The notes below the pieces were generated by a model, which worked only from the letters and a program-made list of their open reading frames with translations, was not told the DNA's origin and ran no database searches. DNA of 46,120 nt. Origin: Paludibacter sp. (GTDB lineage: Bacteria > Bacteroidota > Bacteroidia > Bacteroidales > Paludibacteraceae). The translations under genes and the position numbers were made by a program. Below are positions 33,756 through 42,931 of the stretch, in pieces. The stretch lies in contig JAQUYE010000014.1 in the NCBI GenBank assembly GCA_028691965.1, positions 1-46,120 of the forward strand, in the 5' to 3' direction. Position 1 is the stretch's first letter. The number at the start of each line of letters is the position of its first letter.

Positions 33756-34415
33756 TTAAAACCTGAAACCAATTGTTGCCTGATACCACATGTTCTTATA
33801 GCGTGGAGTTGTAGATGTTCCGTCGCCTTCGTTGTTCATTAGATCCCAACCAGCCCGGGCACTAAGTACTAGTTTATTGAGATTGATGTCAAAACCACCG
33901 GTTACAGCAAGCGTGTTCTTAAGCAAATTCTCATTGTCGAAATGTTCATCTTGAGTTATATCAACAATACCACTTTTAAAGGTGTAGTTCTGGCTCAACA
34001 GGTAAGAATATTGTGGACCTACCAAAATAGACAGGAATTCACCTGTTCTGATTGAAAGAAGGAGAGGCACATCTATAAAGTTGGTTGTACGTGCAAAACT
34101 GTAGTCATTGCCCAGTACTGATCCGGATCCCTGGTAACCTTTCTGTGAGAATAAAATTTCAGGTTGCAATCCGATATACTTTGTTAAAGGAAGTGTTACG
34201 AACACACCTGCTGCAACCCCCAATTTGGAATCTGCCTGGAATTCTTCACCTTGTGTATCGTAAACATTTGATAGGTTTCCACCGGCTTTTATCCCGAAAG
34301 AAGGGGAGGTATTAACCTCTGAATTTTTATCTGATCCGAACAGTTGCGCTGAAACAGACAACGGAATTAATACAAGCATGCTAAGTGAGAGTAATAGTAA
34401 GTTCTTGGTTTTCAT
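33756..34415 (-). CDS. Porin-family outer-membrane beta-barrel protein (PorT-like barrel fold)
   Basis: 219 residues. Signal peptide MKTKNLLLLSLSMLVLIPLS to VSAQ. The rest fits the Bacteroidota beta-barrel family 'outer membrane protein beta-barrel domain' (PF13568): PSFGIKAGGNLSNVYDTQGE, KLGVAAGVFVTLPLTKYIGL, QPEILFSQKGYQGSG, FIDVPLLLSIRTGEFLSILV, GPQYSYLLSQNY, and the last strand YKNMWYQATIGFRF ending in Phe. The QPEILFSQKG motif is a common mark of this family. It is the most upstream of the small envelope genes; the promoter region (34416-34585) is shared with the end of the response-regulator gene and carries only a near-consensus CATCTTTG. Confidence 0.88.
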   Translation of the reverse strand: MKTKNLLLLSLSMLVLIPLSVSAQLFGSDKNSEVNTSPSFGIKAGGNLSNVYDTQGEEFQADSKLGVAAGVFVTLPLTKYIGLQPEILFSQKGYQGSGSVLGNDYSFARTTNFIDVPLLLSIRTGEFLSILVGPQYSYLLSQNYTFKSGIVDITQDEHFDNENLLKNTLAVTGGFDINLNKLVLSARAGWDLMNNEGDGTSTTPRYKNMWYQATIGFRF

Positions 34416-34522
34416 ATGACCATTGGTTGTAAGTACTAATTAAATTATTAGTTCACAAAGATGAGGTTTAATACTACCTAAAGTCTTACATATTTCTTAG
34501 TATATATTACATCATTCACAGA

Positions 34523-34560
34523 TTAAAAAAAAGAGCTGACCAGTACTGATCAACTCTTTA
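34523..34560 (-). terminator. Terminator of the kinase/regulator operon
   Basis: aaagagctgaccagt (34530-34544) and actgatcaactcttt (34545-34559) pair with two wobble positions. On the minus strand a run of seven T follows. It lies just after the response-regulator stop. Confidence 0.75.
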
Positions 34561-34585
34561 TCATTTGTTTGTGCAACAGTTTGCA

Positions 34586-35014
34586 CTACACCTTTTCCAT
34601 ATACCAGTCCAGCTGTTTTTTCAGATGCTGTGTTTCGGATATAGTCGAAATTATTTTCTTAAGCCGGAAGAATGCGGTTTCGCTCTTCACCACATAATCG
34701 AAAGCCGCATGATGCATGCAATTTACTGCGACATCAATCTTGTCCTGGGCAGAGAGCATTATTACAGGAATCTCCGGATTGTAGGCCTTAATTTTATCGA
34801 GTGTTTCCAACCCGTTCATCACATCCCGTTCAACACCGTCGAGCTGGTAGTCAAGCACAATCACATCCGGTTTGTGGGAAAGATTCTCAACACATTCCTC
34901 ACCGGTGACGTAGGTTTCCACTTCACAATTGGCTAGTTCTGAAAACTCTATCTCGAGTAATTTCAGGAAGACCGGGTCATCATCGACCAGAACTATAAGC
35001 ATTTGATTTTTCAT
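34586..35014 (-). CDS. Single-domain response regulator (CheY-like receiver)
   Basis: 142 residues. Acidic pocket D11-D13 (VLVDDDPVF), phosphorylation site D55 (VIVLDYQLDG), Ser88 (IMLSAQ) and Lys110 (YVVKSE), so all receiver signature residues are present. No output domain is attached; a helical tail (FRLKKIISTISETQHLKKQL) follows. Its start overlaps the stop of the hybrid kinase by 4 bp (ATGA, 35011-35014), so the two are translationally coupled. It probably takes phosphate from the kinase's Hpt-like tail or internal receiver, and works by protein contact. Confidence 0.93.
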   Translation of the reverse strand: MKNQMLIVLVDDDPVFLKLLEIEFSELANCEVETYVTGEECVENLSHKPDVIVLDYQLDGVERDVMNGLETLDKIKAYNPEIPVIMLSAQDKIDVAVNCMHHAAFDYVVKSETAFFRLKKIISTISETQHLKKQLDWYMEKV

Positions 35015-36999
35015 TTTCTGTTATTCATTAGGATGTATTCCTCTTTCAGCTCATCACAAGCCAAAAGAAAAACACGTTCAAGTTCTGTTATCAGACCGGG
35101 AATTTTAGCCGTTTGTTGTTGTGTACCTGCATATTCCTGAACTGTTTTCGCCATTGTTTCGAAAACCGGGTCTATCCCCATAATTATAAAAGAAGGAATC
35201 ATTTTATGAATTGATGCATGCAATCGCTTCCAGTCTTTAGCAATCATACTTTGCTTCGTAATTTCAATTAACGGGATGGTTTGTTCCAGAAAAAGCTCAA
35301 TCATCTCCATCATTAAAACGGGATCTGACTTGGTCCGCAATTCAAGGTAGGTTAAGTTAGTGCATCTTGCAGGTTTTGCTGCATCCTCATTTCCCGGTTG
35401 TTGGTTAACCGAAACATCATTTCTGACCAGATTCACAATTTTCGCATGAAGCAACCGCTCATCAACAGGTTTGGCAATATAGTCGTTCATACCTACGGCC
35501 TTACATTTAGCAAGATCAACCGTGGTAACATCGGCAGTTAAGGCTATGATGGGAATATCTGACTTTAATACAGTACGTATATATTCAGTTGCTTCAAAAC
35601 CATTCATCTCAGGCATTTGAAGATCCATCAACACAATATCGAATTGTTCCAGTTCCAACTTTTCGATGGCAATTTTTCCATTCGCTGCAATTTCACGTTC
35701 GAATCCAAAATCGTCAAGGATCGTTTTCATCAGCAATTGGTTCAGTGGTATATCTTCTGCTACCAGCACCTTCAGCTTTCGGGCATCCAGGTCAACCCCG
35801 GGAAGATCTATTTCCAACTCAACAGTTGTGTCGGTTTTTAAAAAACCCAATACAAAACTAAAAGTCGTGCCTTTTGTCAATTCACTTTCAACTTTTACTT
35901 TACCACCCTGATTTTCTACAAGCTGCTTTACAATTGCCAAACCAAGTCCGGTACCACCATATAGTCGTGACGTACCACTTGATGCCTGCTGAAAATTTTC
36001 AAAGATTTGCTCTAACTTATCATTGCGAATGCCAATACCTGTATCCGTTACACTAAATTGAACAAACACCTTATCATCAGTTACATTTACCAGATTTACA
36101 CTAACCGTTATACTTCCTTTAGTAGTAAATTTTACAGCATTACTCACCAAATTCAGGATAATCTGATGTAATCGAACCGGATCTCCCAGTAAAACTGCAG
36201 GTATGGCAGGGTCGTACCTGATCTTCAGTTTCAGGTTCTTTTCCAGTATTTTAGTTTCGAACAAATGCAACATGGCAAAAATCGATTGTTCCAACTTGAA
36301 AGGTATCAGCTCAAAGGTCATTTTACCGGCATCTACCTTTGCCAGATCAAGAATATCGTTAATCAACACTATCAGGGCATCACCACTCATCTTGATAGCA
36401 ACCAGGTATTCTTTTTGCTTTGCTGTAAGTTCGGTTCGAAGCACGACCTTGGTAAAACCAATGATGGCATTCATTGGAGTGCGAATTTCATGACTCATGT
36501 TCGAAAGAAACTGCTGTTTGGCCTTAACGGCATCTTCGGCCTTGCGCATCGCAACCTGAGCAACCGTTTTAGCCTCCTGAGCAATTATATTCGACAAATC
36601 AGCAATCTCCAAAGCAACCGTGAGTTCGGTAGCTATTCTTTTTTGTTCGGTTACATCGCGTGCTACAATCACAACTCCCACCACAATTCCTTCGTCGTTC
36701 CTGAATACCGAACCATTGAACAAAACATCGGTCAGCTTCCCGTTTATATGGCGTAAAGTCAACGGGAAATCAGTTACTGAACCCTTTGCAAATACTTCCT
36801 TATATACTTCACGTGCTTGTTGTGGTTCAGTGAAATAATCAAAGAAATCACTGTCGGTTATTTCGTTACGTGAAAGACCGATAATGTCAACTGTAGCCTT
36901 GTTCATGTCCATGATTTTCCCTCCGGCACTTATAGTAACCAGGGGATCCAGACTGGCCTCAATCAGACTGCGTGCATATCCTATCGACTTTGTTTGCAT
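35011..36999 (-). CDS. PAS hybrid histidine kinase with receiver and Hpt-like C-terminal domain
   Basis: 662 residues with no membrane segment, so cytosolic. Order: PAS (about 5-120, ARSLIEASLDPLVTISAGGK), a helical linker, HisKA with His170 in NMSHEIRTP, HATPase with N-box Asn287 (LVSNAVKF), G1 DTGIG (319-323) and G2 GGTGLGL (348-354), receiver with Asp459 (VLMDLQMPEMNG) and Lys510, and an Hpt-like domain with His598 in LHASIHKMIPSFIIMG (about 545-650). The Hpt motif differs from the usual HxLKG pattern, so its activity is uncertain. Family knowledge: a His-Asp-His-Asp relay, with the next gene (a lone receiver) as the likely final acceptor. An AraC-type regulator is encoded immediately upstream. 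Confidence 0.93.
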   Translation of the reverse strand: MQTKSIGYARSLIEASLDPLVTISAGGKIMDMNKATVDIIGLSRNEITDSDFFDYFTEPQQAREVYKEVFAKGSVTDFPLTLRHINGKLTDVLFNGSVFRNDEGIVVGVVIVARDVTEQKRIATELTVALEIADLSNIIAQEAKTVAQVAMRKAEDAVKAKQQFLSNMSHEIRTPMNAIIGFTKVVLRTELTAKQKEYLVAIKMSGDALIVLINDILDLAKVDAGKMTFELIPFKLEQSIFAMLHLFETKILEKNLKLKIRYDPAIPAVLLGDPVRLHQIILNLVSNAVKFTTKGSITVSVNLVNVTDDKVFVQFSVTDTGIGIRNDKLEQIFENFQQASSGTSRLYGGTGLGLAIVKQLVENQGGKVKVESELTKGTTFSFVLGFLKTDTTVELEIDLPGVDLDARKLKVLVAEDIPLNQLLMKTILDDFGFEREIAANGKIAIEKLELEQFDIVLMDLQMPEMNGFEATEYIRTVLKSDIPIIALTADVTTVDLAKCKAVGMNDYIAKPVDERLLHAKIVNLVRNDVSVNQQPGNEDAAKPARCTNLTYLELRTKSDPVLMMEMIELFLEQTIPLIEITKQSMIAKDWKRLHASIHKMIPSFIIMGIDPVFETMAKTVQEYAGTQQQTAKIPGLITELERVFLLACDELKEEYILMNNRK

Positions 37000-37014
37000 A
37001 TTTTTGGTGTAAGT

Positions 37015-37575
37015 TCAGATTTCTTCAATCGCATTTCGCGATTTGTGTTTCAGGTGTTTGTAGTTGGAGGGAGTCAGACCGGTTACCTTTTTAAACTGAT
37101 TCGACAAATGCCCAACAGAACTGTATTGAAGTCGGTATGATATCTCGGTAAGATTGAGCTCATCATAAAAAAGCAACTCTTTTACCCGTTCAATTTTGTT
37201 GTTAATAATAAACTGCTGAATGGTTATTCCCTTTACTTCAGAGAATAAGTTGGAAAGGTAAGTGTAATCGTAGTGGAGAGTTTCACTTATAAAATCAGAG
37301 AAGTTTGTCCGGGGTAGCTCATCTGAATAATGAATCATCTGAATAATTAAGGTCTTAACTTTCTCAATTAAAACAGCCCTTTTATCATCCATCAATTCCA
37401 GACCTGAAGCTGATAATCCTTGCTTCAACTCGCTTCTTTGCAAGTCAGTAAGCTCTTCCATCACTTCAATTTCACCCAAATCAACTACGATGAAATGAAG
37501 CCCGAGCTTTTTAAGTTCTTCTTTCACAACCATCTTACAGCGCTGGCTGACCATATACTTTACATAGATCTTCAT
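37015..37575 (-). CDS. AraC-family regulator with HMA-like N-terminal domain
   Basis: 186 residues. Residues about 95-180 are the two-helix-turn-helix AraC domain: TLHYDYTYLSNLFSEVKGIT, IQQFIINNKIERVKELLFYD, ELNLTEISYRLQYSSVGHLS and NQFKKVTGLTPSNYKHLKHK. The first 70 residues (MKIYVKYMVSQRCKMVVKEE) look like the small N-terminal domain of a Bacteroidota group related to heavy-metal-associated folds, which from memory often carries a Cys pair near this point; here only C13 is present, with Ser at position 10. The gene ends 15 bp before the hybrid kinase start, so it may be cotranscribed or control that operon. Target genes are inferred only from position. Confidence 0.88.
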   Translation of the reverse strand: MKIYVKYMVSQRCKMVVKEELKKLGLHFIVVDLGEIEVMEELTDLQRSELKQGLSASGLELMDDKRAVLIEKVKTLIIQMIHYSDELPRTNFSDFISETLHYDYTYLSNLFSEVKGITIQQFIINNKIERVKELLFYDELNLTEISYRLQYSSVGHLSNQFKKVTGLTPSNYKHLKHKSRNAIEEI

Positions 37576-37783
37576 ACGTTCTTGTGGGTTATATGGAACC
37601 GATACCTTCTGAAGGAGTTTTTTATTCGTAACAACTAATCTTCAGCTATATTGATGTGTAAAACCTTGTAAAGTTAGGTATTAATATCCGACAAATAACT
37701 TATTAGTACTATCAATTTTTTGATATAAAAAATAATCGCTTTATTCATGGGCTTTTTGAGATACTAATCTACTGAATCTACTA

Positions 37784-37830
37784 AACAAAAAAAGCCCTGA
37801 CAATCAAAACTGATTATCAGGGCTTTTTTT
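37784..37830 (-). terminator. Terminator of tRNA-Gln (bidirectional)
   Basis: agccctgacaatca (37793-37806) pairs with tgattatcagggct with one mismatch around a tiny loop. A run of A precedes it and a run of T follows, so it works on both strands: for the tRNA on minus and for anything entering from the left on plus. Confidence 0.85.
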
Positions 37831-37837
37831 ATAATCG

Positions 37838-37908
37838 TTGTCTCACCAGGATTCGAACCTGGACAGGCAGAACCAAAAACTGCAGTGCTACCATTACACC
37901 ATGAGACA
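37838..37908 (-). tRNA. tRNA-Gln (anticodon TTG)
   Basis: On the minus strand TGTCTCA pairs with TGAGACA with discriminator A. D-arm GTGTAATGGTAGCAC; anticodon loop TTTTGGT gives anticodon TTG (reads CAA); T-arm GGTTCGAATCC. The innermost anticodon-stem pair is a T-T mismatch, an odd detail. The CCA end is not encoded. A consensus promoter lies upstream and a terminator downstream. Confidence 0.93.
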
Positions 37909-37933
37909 AACATGTGCTTTTTCTAAAGCGGGA

Positions 37934-37965
37934 CAAAGGTAGTATTATTTTTCTTTTTGTGCAAA
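37934..37965 (-). promoter_or_regulatory. Promoter of tRNA-Gln (TTTG-N20-TACCTTTG)
   Basis: On the minus strand TTTG (37965-37962) and TACCTTTG (37941-37934) are 20 bp apart; the tRNA starts 25 bp later. This is one of the two best promoter matches in the window. Confidence 0.8.
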
Positions 37966-37977
37966 TGAAAAGTATAA

Positions 37978-39270
37978 TTACTCAGCTATCAAAAGGAAAT
38001 AATTCTTTTTGCCTTTTTGAGCCAACAGGTAGCGTCCGTTCAGCAAATAATCCGGGTTGATTTCATCCTCCGGCTGCTGTACTTTTTCCTTGTTAAGGCT
38101 CACCCCACCCGATTGTACCAGCTTTCGCATCTCTCCTTTTGAAGGAAAAACTGCTGCATGTTCGGTAAGCAGGTCGATTGCTTTTACACCCGACTCCAAC
38201 AGGGCTTTTGATATACGGAACTGGGGCACTCCTTCAAAGACAGCCAACAAGGTATCTTCATCGAGTTTCTTTAATGCTTCCGAAGTTGCATTGCCGAACA
38301 GAATACCTGAAGCTTCAACGGCAGCTTCATAATCTTCCCGCGAATGAACCATCACAGTCACTTCTTCTGCCAGACGTTTCTGAAGTGAACGCTGATGAGG
38401 TGCTGCTGCATGTTCGGCTACCAGACTATCAATTTCTTCCTTTCCGATGGACGTGAAGATCTTGATGTATTTTTCGGCATCGGCATCGCTCACATTCAGC
38501 CAGAACTGATAGAACTTATAGGGTGAGGTGTAGCGGCGATCCAGCCAAACGTTACCACTTTCGGTTTTACCAAACTTGCCACCATCGGCTTTGGTAATCA
38601 ACGGACATACCAATGCATAGGCTTCGCCATCGGTCTTTCTGCGGATCAGTTCAGTACCAGTGGTGATATTACCCCACTGATCGGATCCTCCCATCTGGAG
38701 TTTACAGTTCTTATTCTGATTTAGCCACAGATAGTCGTAACCCTGGAGCAACTGATACGAAAATTCGGTAAACGACATTCCTACACTCGACTCAGCACTT
38801 AATCGTTTCTTAACCGAGTCTTTTGCCATCATATAATTCACGGTAATATGCTTACCTATGTCGCGGATAAAATCAAGAAAGGAATACTCCTTCATCCAAT
38901 CGTAGTTGTTTACCAACTCAGCTGCATTGGGAGCATCGCTCTCAAAATCCAAAAACTTAGCCAACTGCCGTTTAATACTATCCTGATTATGGCGCAGGGC
39001 TGCTTCGTCGAGCAGGTTCCGTTCGGCCGATTTGCCGGAAGGATCGCCGATCATTCCGGTTGCACCACCCACCAGCGCGATGGGCTTGTGACCTGCACGT
39101 TGAAAATGACGTAACATCATTACACTGACCAGGTGCCCGATATGGAGCGAGTCGGCTGTCGGGTCAATCCCTACATAGGCAGCTGTCATTTCCTTAGCCA
39201 ATTGTTCTTCCGTACCCGGCATCATGGTGTGAATCATTCCACGCCAGGTGAGTTCTTCAATAAAGTTCAT
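37978..39270 (-). CDS. tyrS: Tyrosyl-tRNA synthetase
   Basis: 430 residues from the ATG at 39270 ([20 protein letters not shown]); an earlier in-frame start would overlap the promoter box and lacks support. Class I motifs are clear: HIGH at 43-46 ([13 protein letters not shown]) and the KMSKS-equivalent KFGKT at 232-236. The tyrosine pocket includes [18 protein letters not shown] and [16 protein letters not shown]-terminal S4 RNA-binding domain lies at about 365-425 ([20 protein letters not shown]). It charges tRNA-Tyr; here it is single, between tRNA-Gln (minus) and the arabinofuranosidase terminator. It has its own -7 box at 39293-39300. Confidence 0.97.
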   Translation of the reverse strand: MNFIEELTWRGMIHTMMPGTEEQLAKEMTAAYVGIDPTADSLHIGHLVSVMMLRHFQRAGHKPIALVGGATGMIGDPSGKSAERNLLDEAALRHNQDSIKRQLAKFLDFESDAPNAAELVNNYDWMKEYSFLDFIRDIGKHITVNYMMAKDSVKKRLSAESSVGMSFTEFSYQLLQGYDYLWLNQNKNCKLQMGGSDQWGNITTGTELIRRKTDGEAYALVCPLITKADGGKFGKTESGNVWLDRRYTSPYKFYQFWLNVSDADAEKYIKIFTSIGKEEIDSLVAEHAAAPHQRSLQKRLAEEVTVMVHSREDYEAAVEASGILFGNATSEALKKLDEDTLLAVFEGVPQFRISKALLESGVKAIDLLTEHAAVFPSKGEMRKLVQSGGVSLNKEKVQQPEDEINPDYLLNGRYLLAQKGKKNYFLLIAE

Positions 39271-39292
39271 CGTATATTCAATTTTGAGGGTG

Positions 39293-39300
39293 CAAAGATA
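39293..39300 (-). promoter_or_regulatory. -7 box (TATCTTTG) of tyrS
   Basis: TATCTTTG on the minus strand matches the consensus and lies 23 bp before the tyrS ATG. A matching upstream TTTG is not visible at the usual distance. Confidence 0.4.
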
Positions 39301-39343
39301 CAAATTTTTTGGTGGTTAACTAAATCAGTCGGACAAGGATAAC

Positions 39344-39388
39344 ATAAAAAACGGGAGAATGGTAACTCATTGTTGACCACTCTCCCGT
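39344..39388 (-). terminator. Terminator of the arabinofuranosidase gene
   Basis: acgggagaatggt (39351-39363) and accactctcccgt (39376-39388) form a 13-bp stem with one wobble. On the minus strand T5 follows. It lies 26 bp after the stop at 39414. Confidence 0.85.
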
Positions 39389-39413
39389 GTTTAGGTTGGC
39401 TGCTGTAATGGAT

Positions 39414-40970
39414 TTAGTTCAGCTGAACTGTTACCAGCGACTTAGCAGGCAGTTTAACCTTTAAAATTCCTTTTTCGATTTTAGCACCTTTCATATCCGC
39501 CAGCTTAACTACTTCGGGAGATGCAAAGGTGTTGTGTGAACCGATTTCTTTTGCAGTCAGCACCTGCGCATAACCCACCTTCGAGGCGCTGGTTCCACGC
39601 AAGTCACAGCTAAATTCAATCTCGTTAACAGGATCCACATTCACCAGCGATACGTGAATCTTACCTTCCTTATTCATGGATGCTGTTGCTGAAATGGCAT
39701 TCAGTTTACGTCGGCCTTTACTGTATTCGTGCGAAGTGACAGTTAGCGGAAGGCGGGTTGCATCCTGATGCACCTTATACATATTAAACACATGGTAGGT
39801 AGGAGTTAATACCATTTTATCTTCTTCGGTAAGGATAATTGCCTGAAGTACGTTAACCATCTGCGCCAGGTTGGCAATCTGCACGCGCTCAGCATGGTCG
39901 TGGAAGATATTCAGAATCACACCGGCAAGGATAGCATCGCGTAAGGTATTCTGCTGATACAGGAAGCCCGGATTGGTTCCTTTTTCTACATTGTACCATG
40001 CACCCCACTCGTCGACTACCAGCGAAATGCGCTTAGCAGGATCGTATTTGTCCATAATGGTGGTATGGCGACGAATCAGTTCATCCATACGTACACCGTT
40101 AAACAGCACATTGAAATAATCGTCTTCATTAAATCCGGTAGCTTCACCCTTGTTGGTCCAGCTATTGGTAAAGGTATAATTATGAAGCGAGATACCACGC
40201 ATCATGTGGTGAGGCACGTTGCGCATCAGCGTTTCGGTCCAGTTATAATCATCCACATTAGCACCACCGGCAATCTTGTATACTCTGTTTTCTCCGTAAT
40301 TACGTACATAGGTAGCATAGCGACGGTATTCGTTGGCATAGGTTTCGGCAGTCATATTACCACCACAGCCCCAGTTTTCATTACCTACACCGAAGTAAGT
40401 AACCTTCCAGGGTTTCTCGCGACCGTTTTGCTTGCGCAGGTTGGCCATCGGACTTTCACCATCAAAGGTCATGTACTCAACCCATTTCGACATTTCTTCT
40501 ACCGAACCACTTCCCACATTCCCGCAGATATAGGGCTCTGTTCCCAGCAACTCGCAGAAATTAAGGAACTCATGTGTACCGAAAGAATTATCTTCTACTA
40601 CACCACCCCAGTGGGTGTTAATCATTTTCGGACGCGATTCACGTGGCCCTATACCATCTTTCCAATGGTATTCATCGGCAAAACAACCTCCCGGCCAGCG
40701 CAGGTTCGGAATTTGAATTGCTTTCAGGGCATTCACCACATCCGTACGATATCCGTTGATATTAGGTATCGATGAGTCCTCACCCACCCATATACCGCCA
40801 TAAATACAGCGGCCCAGGTGTTCGGCAAAATGTCCGTAGATGTGTTTGTTGATTACTACCGATCCCTGATCGGCATTCAGTACGCCAGTCGCTTTTTGCT
40901 GAGCGAAAACAGAAGAGGCTAGCAAGAGGGAAACCGCGGCAAGTATCAGTCCGCTGAATTGTCTTCTCAT
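39414..40970 (-). CDS. Secreted alpha-L-arabinofuranosidase, GH51
   Basis: 518 residues. Signal peptide [20 protein letters not shown] to VFAQ, so exported to the periplasm or beyond. GH51 marks appear in order: [20 protein letters not shown] (44-63), [20 protein letters not shown] (90-109), [12 protein letters not shown] with acid/base Glu198, [10 protein letters not shown], and [10 protein letters not shown] with nucleophile Glu321. The last 150 residues are the beta-sandwich C-terminal domain. Family knowledge: retaining hydrolysis of terminal arabinofuranosyl residues from arabinan or arabinoxylan. It stands alone with its own promoter and terminator; no SusC/SusD pair is near. It fits thematically with the broken CE15 esterase at 19.4-21.1 kb. 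Confidence 0.95.
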   Translation of the reverse strand: MRRQFSGLILAAVSLLLASSVFAQQKATGVLNADQGSVVINKHIYGHFAEHLGRCIYGGIWVGEDSSIPNINGYRTDVVNALKAIQIPNLRWPGGCFADEYHWKDGIGPRESRPKMINTHWGGVVEDNSFGTHEFLNFCELLGTEPYICGNVGSGSVEEMSKWVEYMTFDGESPMANLRKQNGREKPWKVTYFGVGNENWGCGGNMTAETYANEYRRYATYVRNYGENRVYKIAGGANVDDYNWTETLMRNVPHHMMRGISLHNYTFTNSWTNKGEATGFNEDDYFNVLFNGVRMDELIRRHTTIMDKYDPAKRISLVVDEWGAWYNVEKGTNPGFLYQQNTLRDAILAGVILNIFHDHAERVQIANLAQMVNVLQAIILTEEDKMVLTPTYHVFNMYKVHQDATRLPLTVTSHEYSKGRRKLNAISATASMNKEGKIHVSLVNVDPVNEIEFSCDLRGTSASKVGYAQVLTAKEIGSHNTFASPEVVKLADMKGAKIEKGILKVKLPAKSLVTVQLN

Positions 40971-41010
40971 GGTGTTGAAATTATTTAGGGTTTGTAATTA
41001 GTTCCGGAGA

Positions 41011-41039
41011 CAAAAATAATAAACAAACGATGACCACAA
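41011..41039 (-). promoter_or_regulatory. Promoter of the GH51 gene
   Basis: On the minus strand TTG (41039-41037) and TATTTTTG (41018-41011) are 18 bp apart. The -7 box ends 40 bp before the ATG at 40970. The -33 element is only a partial match. Confidence 0.4.
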
Positions 41040-41082
41040 GGGGGAGAAAACGTTTTAATGAGTGGAAAATTCTGTATACAGG

Positions 41083-42918
41083 TCAGAACGACTGCATATC
41101 AACCAGTTTACGGTAATACCCGTTCAACAGCATTAACTCCTCGTGCTTACCGCGTTCCACAATTCTCCCTTCGTGCAGCACACAGATCTCGTCAGCCTTT
41201 TTGATAGTCGAAAGCCGATGCGCCACTACCAGGGTAGTGCGACTTTCCATCAGGTGATCGAGGGCTTCCTGTACCATCTTTTCCGACTCGGTATCGAGGG
41301 CTGAAGTAGCCTCGTCGAGAATCAGCACCGGCGGATTCTTAAGTATAGCACGTGCTATACTGATGCGCTGCCGCTGTCCGCCCGAAAGCTTACTACCTCT
41401 ATCCCCTATGGTCGACTGATAGCCATTCTCAGTAGCAATAATAAAGTCGTGCGCATTCGCAATTTTAGCTGCTTCTTCCACTTGCTCCTGTGTTGCGTTT
41501 TCAACACCAAAGGCAATATTATTAAAGAAGGAATCGTTGAACAGGATCGCTTCCTGATTTACATTTCCAATCAGTTTACGCAGGTCGTGCGCACGAATAT
41601 CCCTTATATTAACTCCATCGATCAGGATTTCACCTTCCTCAACCAGGTAAAACTTCGGCAACAGGTCGATCAGCGTCGTTTTTCCCGAGCCCGATTGTCC
41701 CACCAGCGCCACAGTAGTCCCTTTACGGATGGTCAGGTTGATATCGCGTAACACCCAATCGTTCTGGTAGCGGAAACTAAGGTTGCGGTATTCAATCGCC
41801 TTTTCAAAGCGGGATAGTTCCACCGGACGATCAGGCTCCGGGGTTGTATTTTCGGCATCCATTACCTTGTCGATGCGCTCCAGCGCTGCCATCCCCTTTC
41901 GCACACCATACATGGCCCGCGAGAGATCTTTAGCAGGAGTAATAATACTATAGAAAATAATAAGGTAATAAATAAACTCGGCAGCGTTGATCGTACTGTT
42001 ATCATTCAGGATCAGCATACCGCCAAACCAAAGTAGTAGGGCAATAACCACCGTGCCGGTAAACTCGCTTGATGGAAATGCAAGGTGATAGCGACTGTGA
42101 AGTCCGTTGAAGGTCGCACGAATTTTCTCATTGAGCGCTGCAAAACGCTCTTCCACCTTTTTCTCAGCATTAAACGCCTTCACTATTCGTAATCCGCCAA
42201 GCGTTTCATCCAGCTGTGATAATAATTCTCCCTGCTGAGCCTGTGCTTGCGATGAATCCCGTTTCAGGTTTTTGCCCAGTCGGCCAATCAGCCATCCGCT
42301 TATGGGGAGCAGTAACAGCACAAACACCGTCATTTGCCAGCTCATCACGAACAACACTATCAGGTAAATCAGTATCAGCATCGGGTTCTTGAAGATCATC
42401 TCCACCGCGTTGATAATCGAAATTTCCACCTCGGTAACATCTGAAGTCATACGCGACATAATATCCCCTTTGCGCTCTTCAGTAAAATAACCGATGGGCA
42501 ACGAAACTATTTTGCGATACAACTGGTTGCGGATGTCGCGCACCACACCGGTACGTATAGGAATTGTATTACGAACACCCAGGTAGGCAGCGCCCACCTT
42601 AAAGGCAGTCATTACAATCAGAAAAAGGGCAACATAGAGCAAAGCCAGCACCGGACCGTTTATAGTAATAATATTTTCTATCCACCAGTTCAGGTTATTA
42701 CGCAGCGCATCGACGATGGCTGACAGCGAATCGGCTGTCGACCAGGGTTGATACTCCAGTCCTGCAGTACGCATCCCGAACAACATCTGCAGGATGGGAA
42801 TAATGGCTGCAAAGGAGAAGAGGCTGAAGATAGCCGACAGGAAATTAAAGAACAAGCTTAGTCCGACATACCTTTTGTAGCCCGGAAGAAACCTGCGAAA
42901 GATAGAAACTACGTTCAT
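41083..42918 (-). CDS. MsbA-like ABC exporter (permease-ATPase fusion)
   Basis: 611 residues. Six helices lie in the first 330 residues, with the coupling motif KGDIMSRMTSDVTEVE near residue 150 and AFNAEKKVEERFAALN. The nucleotide-binding domain covers about 365-605: A-loop YRNLSFRYQN, Walker A GQSGSGKT, signature [14 protein letters not shown], Walker B VLILDEATSALD and switch His in VVAHRLSTI. Homodimeric inner-membrane exporter; MsbA-type members flip lipid A or phospholipids, but many Bacteroidota copies have unknown substrates. It lies 13 bp after purB and probably belongs to the same transcript. Confidence 0.93.
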   Translation of the reverse strand: MNVVSIFRRFLPGYKRYVGLSLFFNFLSAIFSLFSFAAIIPILQMLFGMRTAGLEYQPWSTADSLSAIVDALRNNLNWWIENIITINGPVLALLYVALFLIVMTAFKVGAAYLGVRNTIPIRTGVVRDIRNQLYRKIVSLPIGYFTEERKGDIMSRMTSDVTEVEISIINAVEMIFKNPMLILIYLIVLFVMSWQMTVFVLLLLPISGWLIGRLGKNLKRDSSQAQAQQGELLSQLDETLGGLRIVKAFNAEKKVEERFAALNEKIRATFNGLHSRYHLAFPSSEFTGTVVIALLLWFGGMLILNDNSTINAAEFIYYLIIFYSIITPAKDLSRAMYGVRKGMAALERIDKVMDAENTTPEPDRPVELSRFEKAIEYRNLSFRYQNDWVLRDINLTIRKGTTVALVGQSGSGKTTLIDLLPKFYLVEEGEILIDGVNIRDIRAHDLRKLIGNVNQEAILFNDSFFNNIAFGVENATQEQVEEAAKIANAHDFIIATENGYQSTIGDRGSKLSGGQRQRISIARAILKNPPVLILDEATSALDTESEKMVQEALDHLMESRTTLVVAHRLSTIKKADEICVLHEGRIVERGKHEELMLLNGYYRKLVDMQSF

Positions 42919-42931
42919 TGACAGATGTTTA

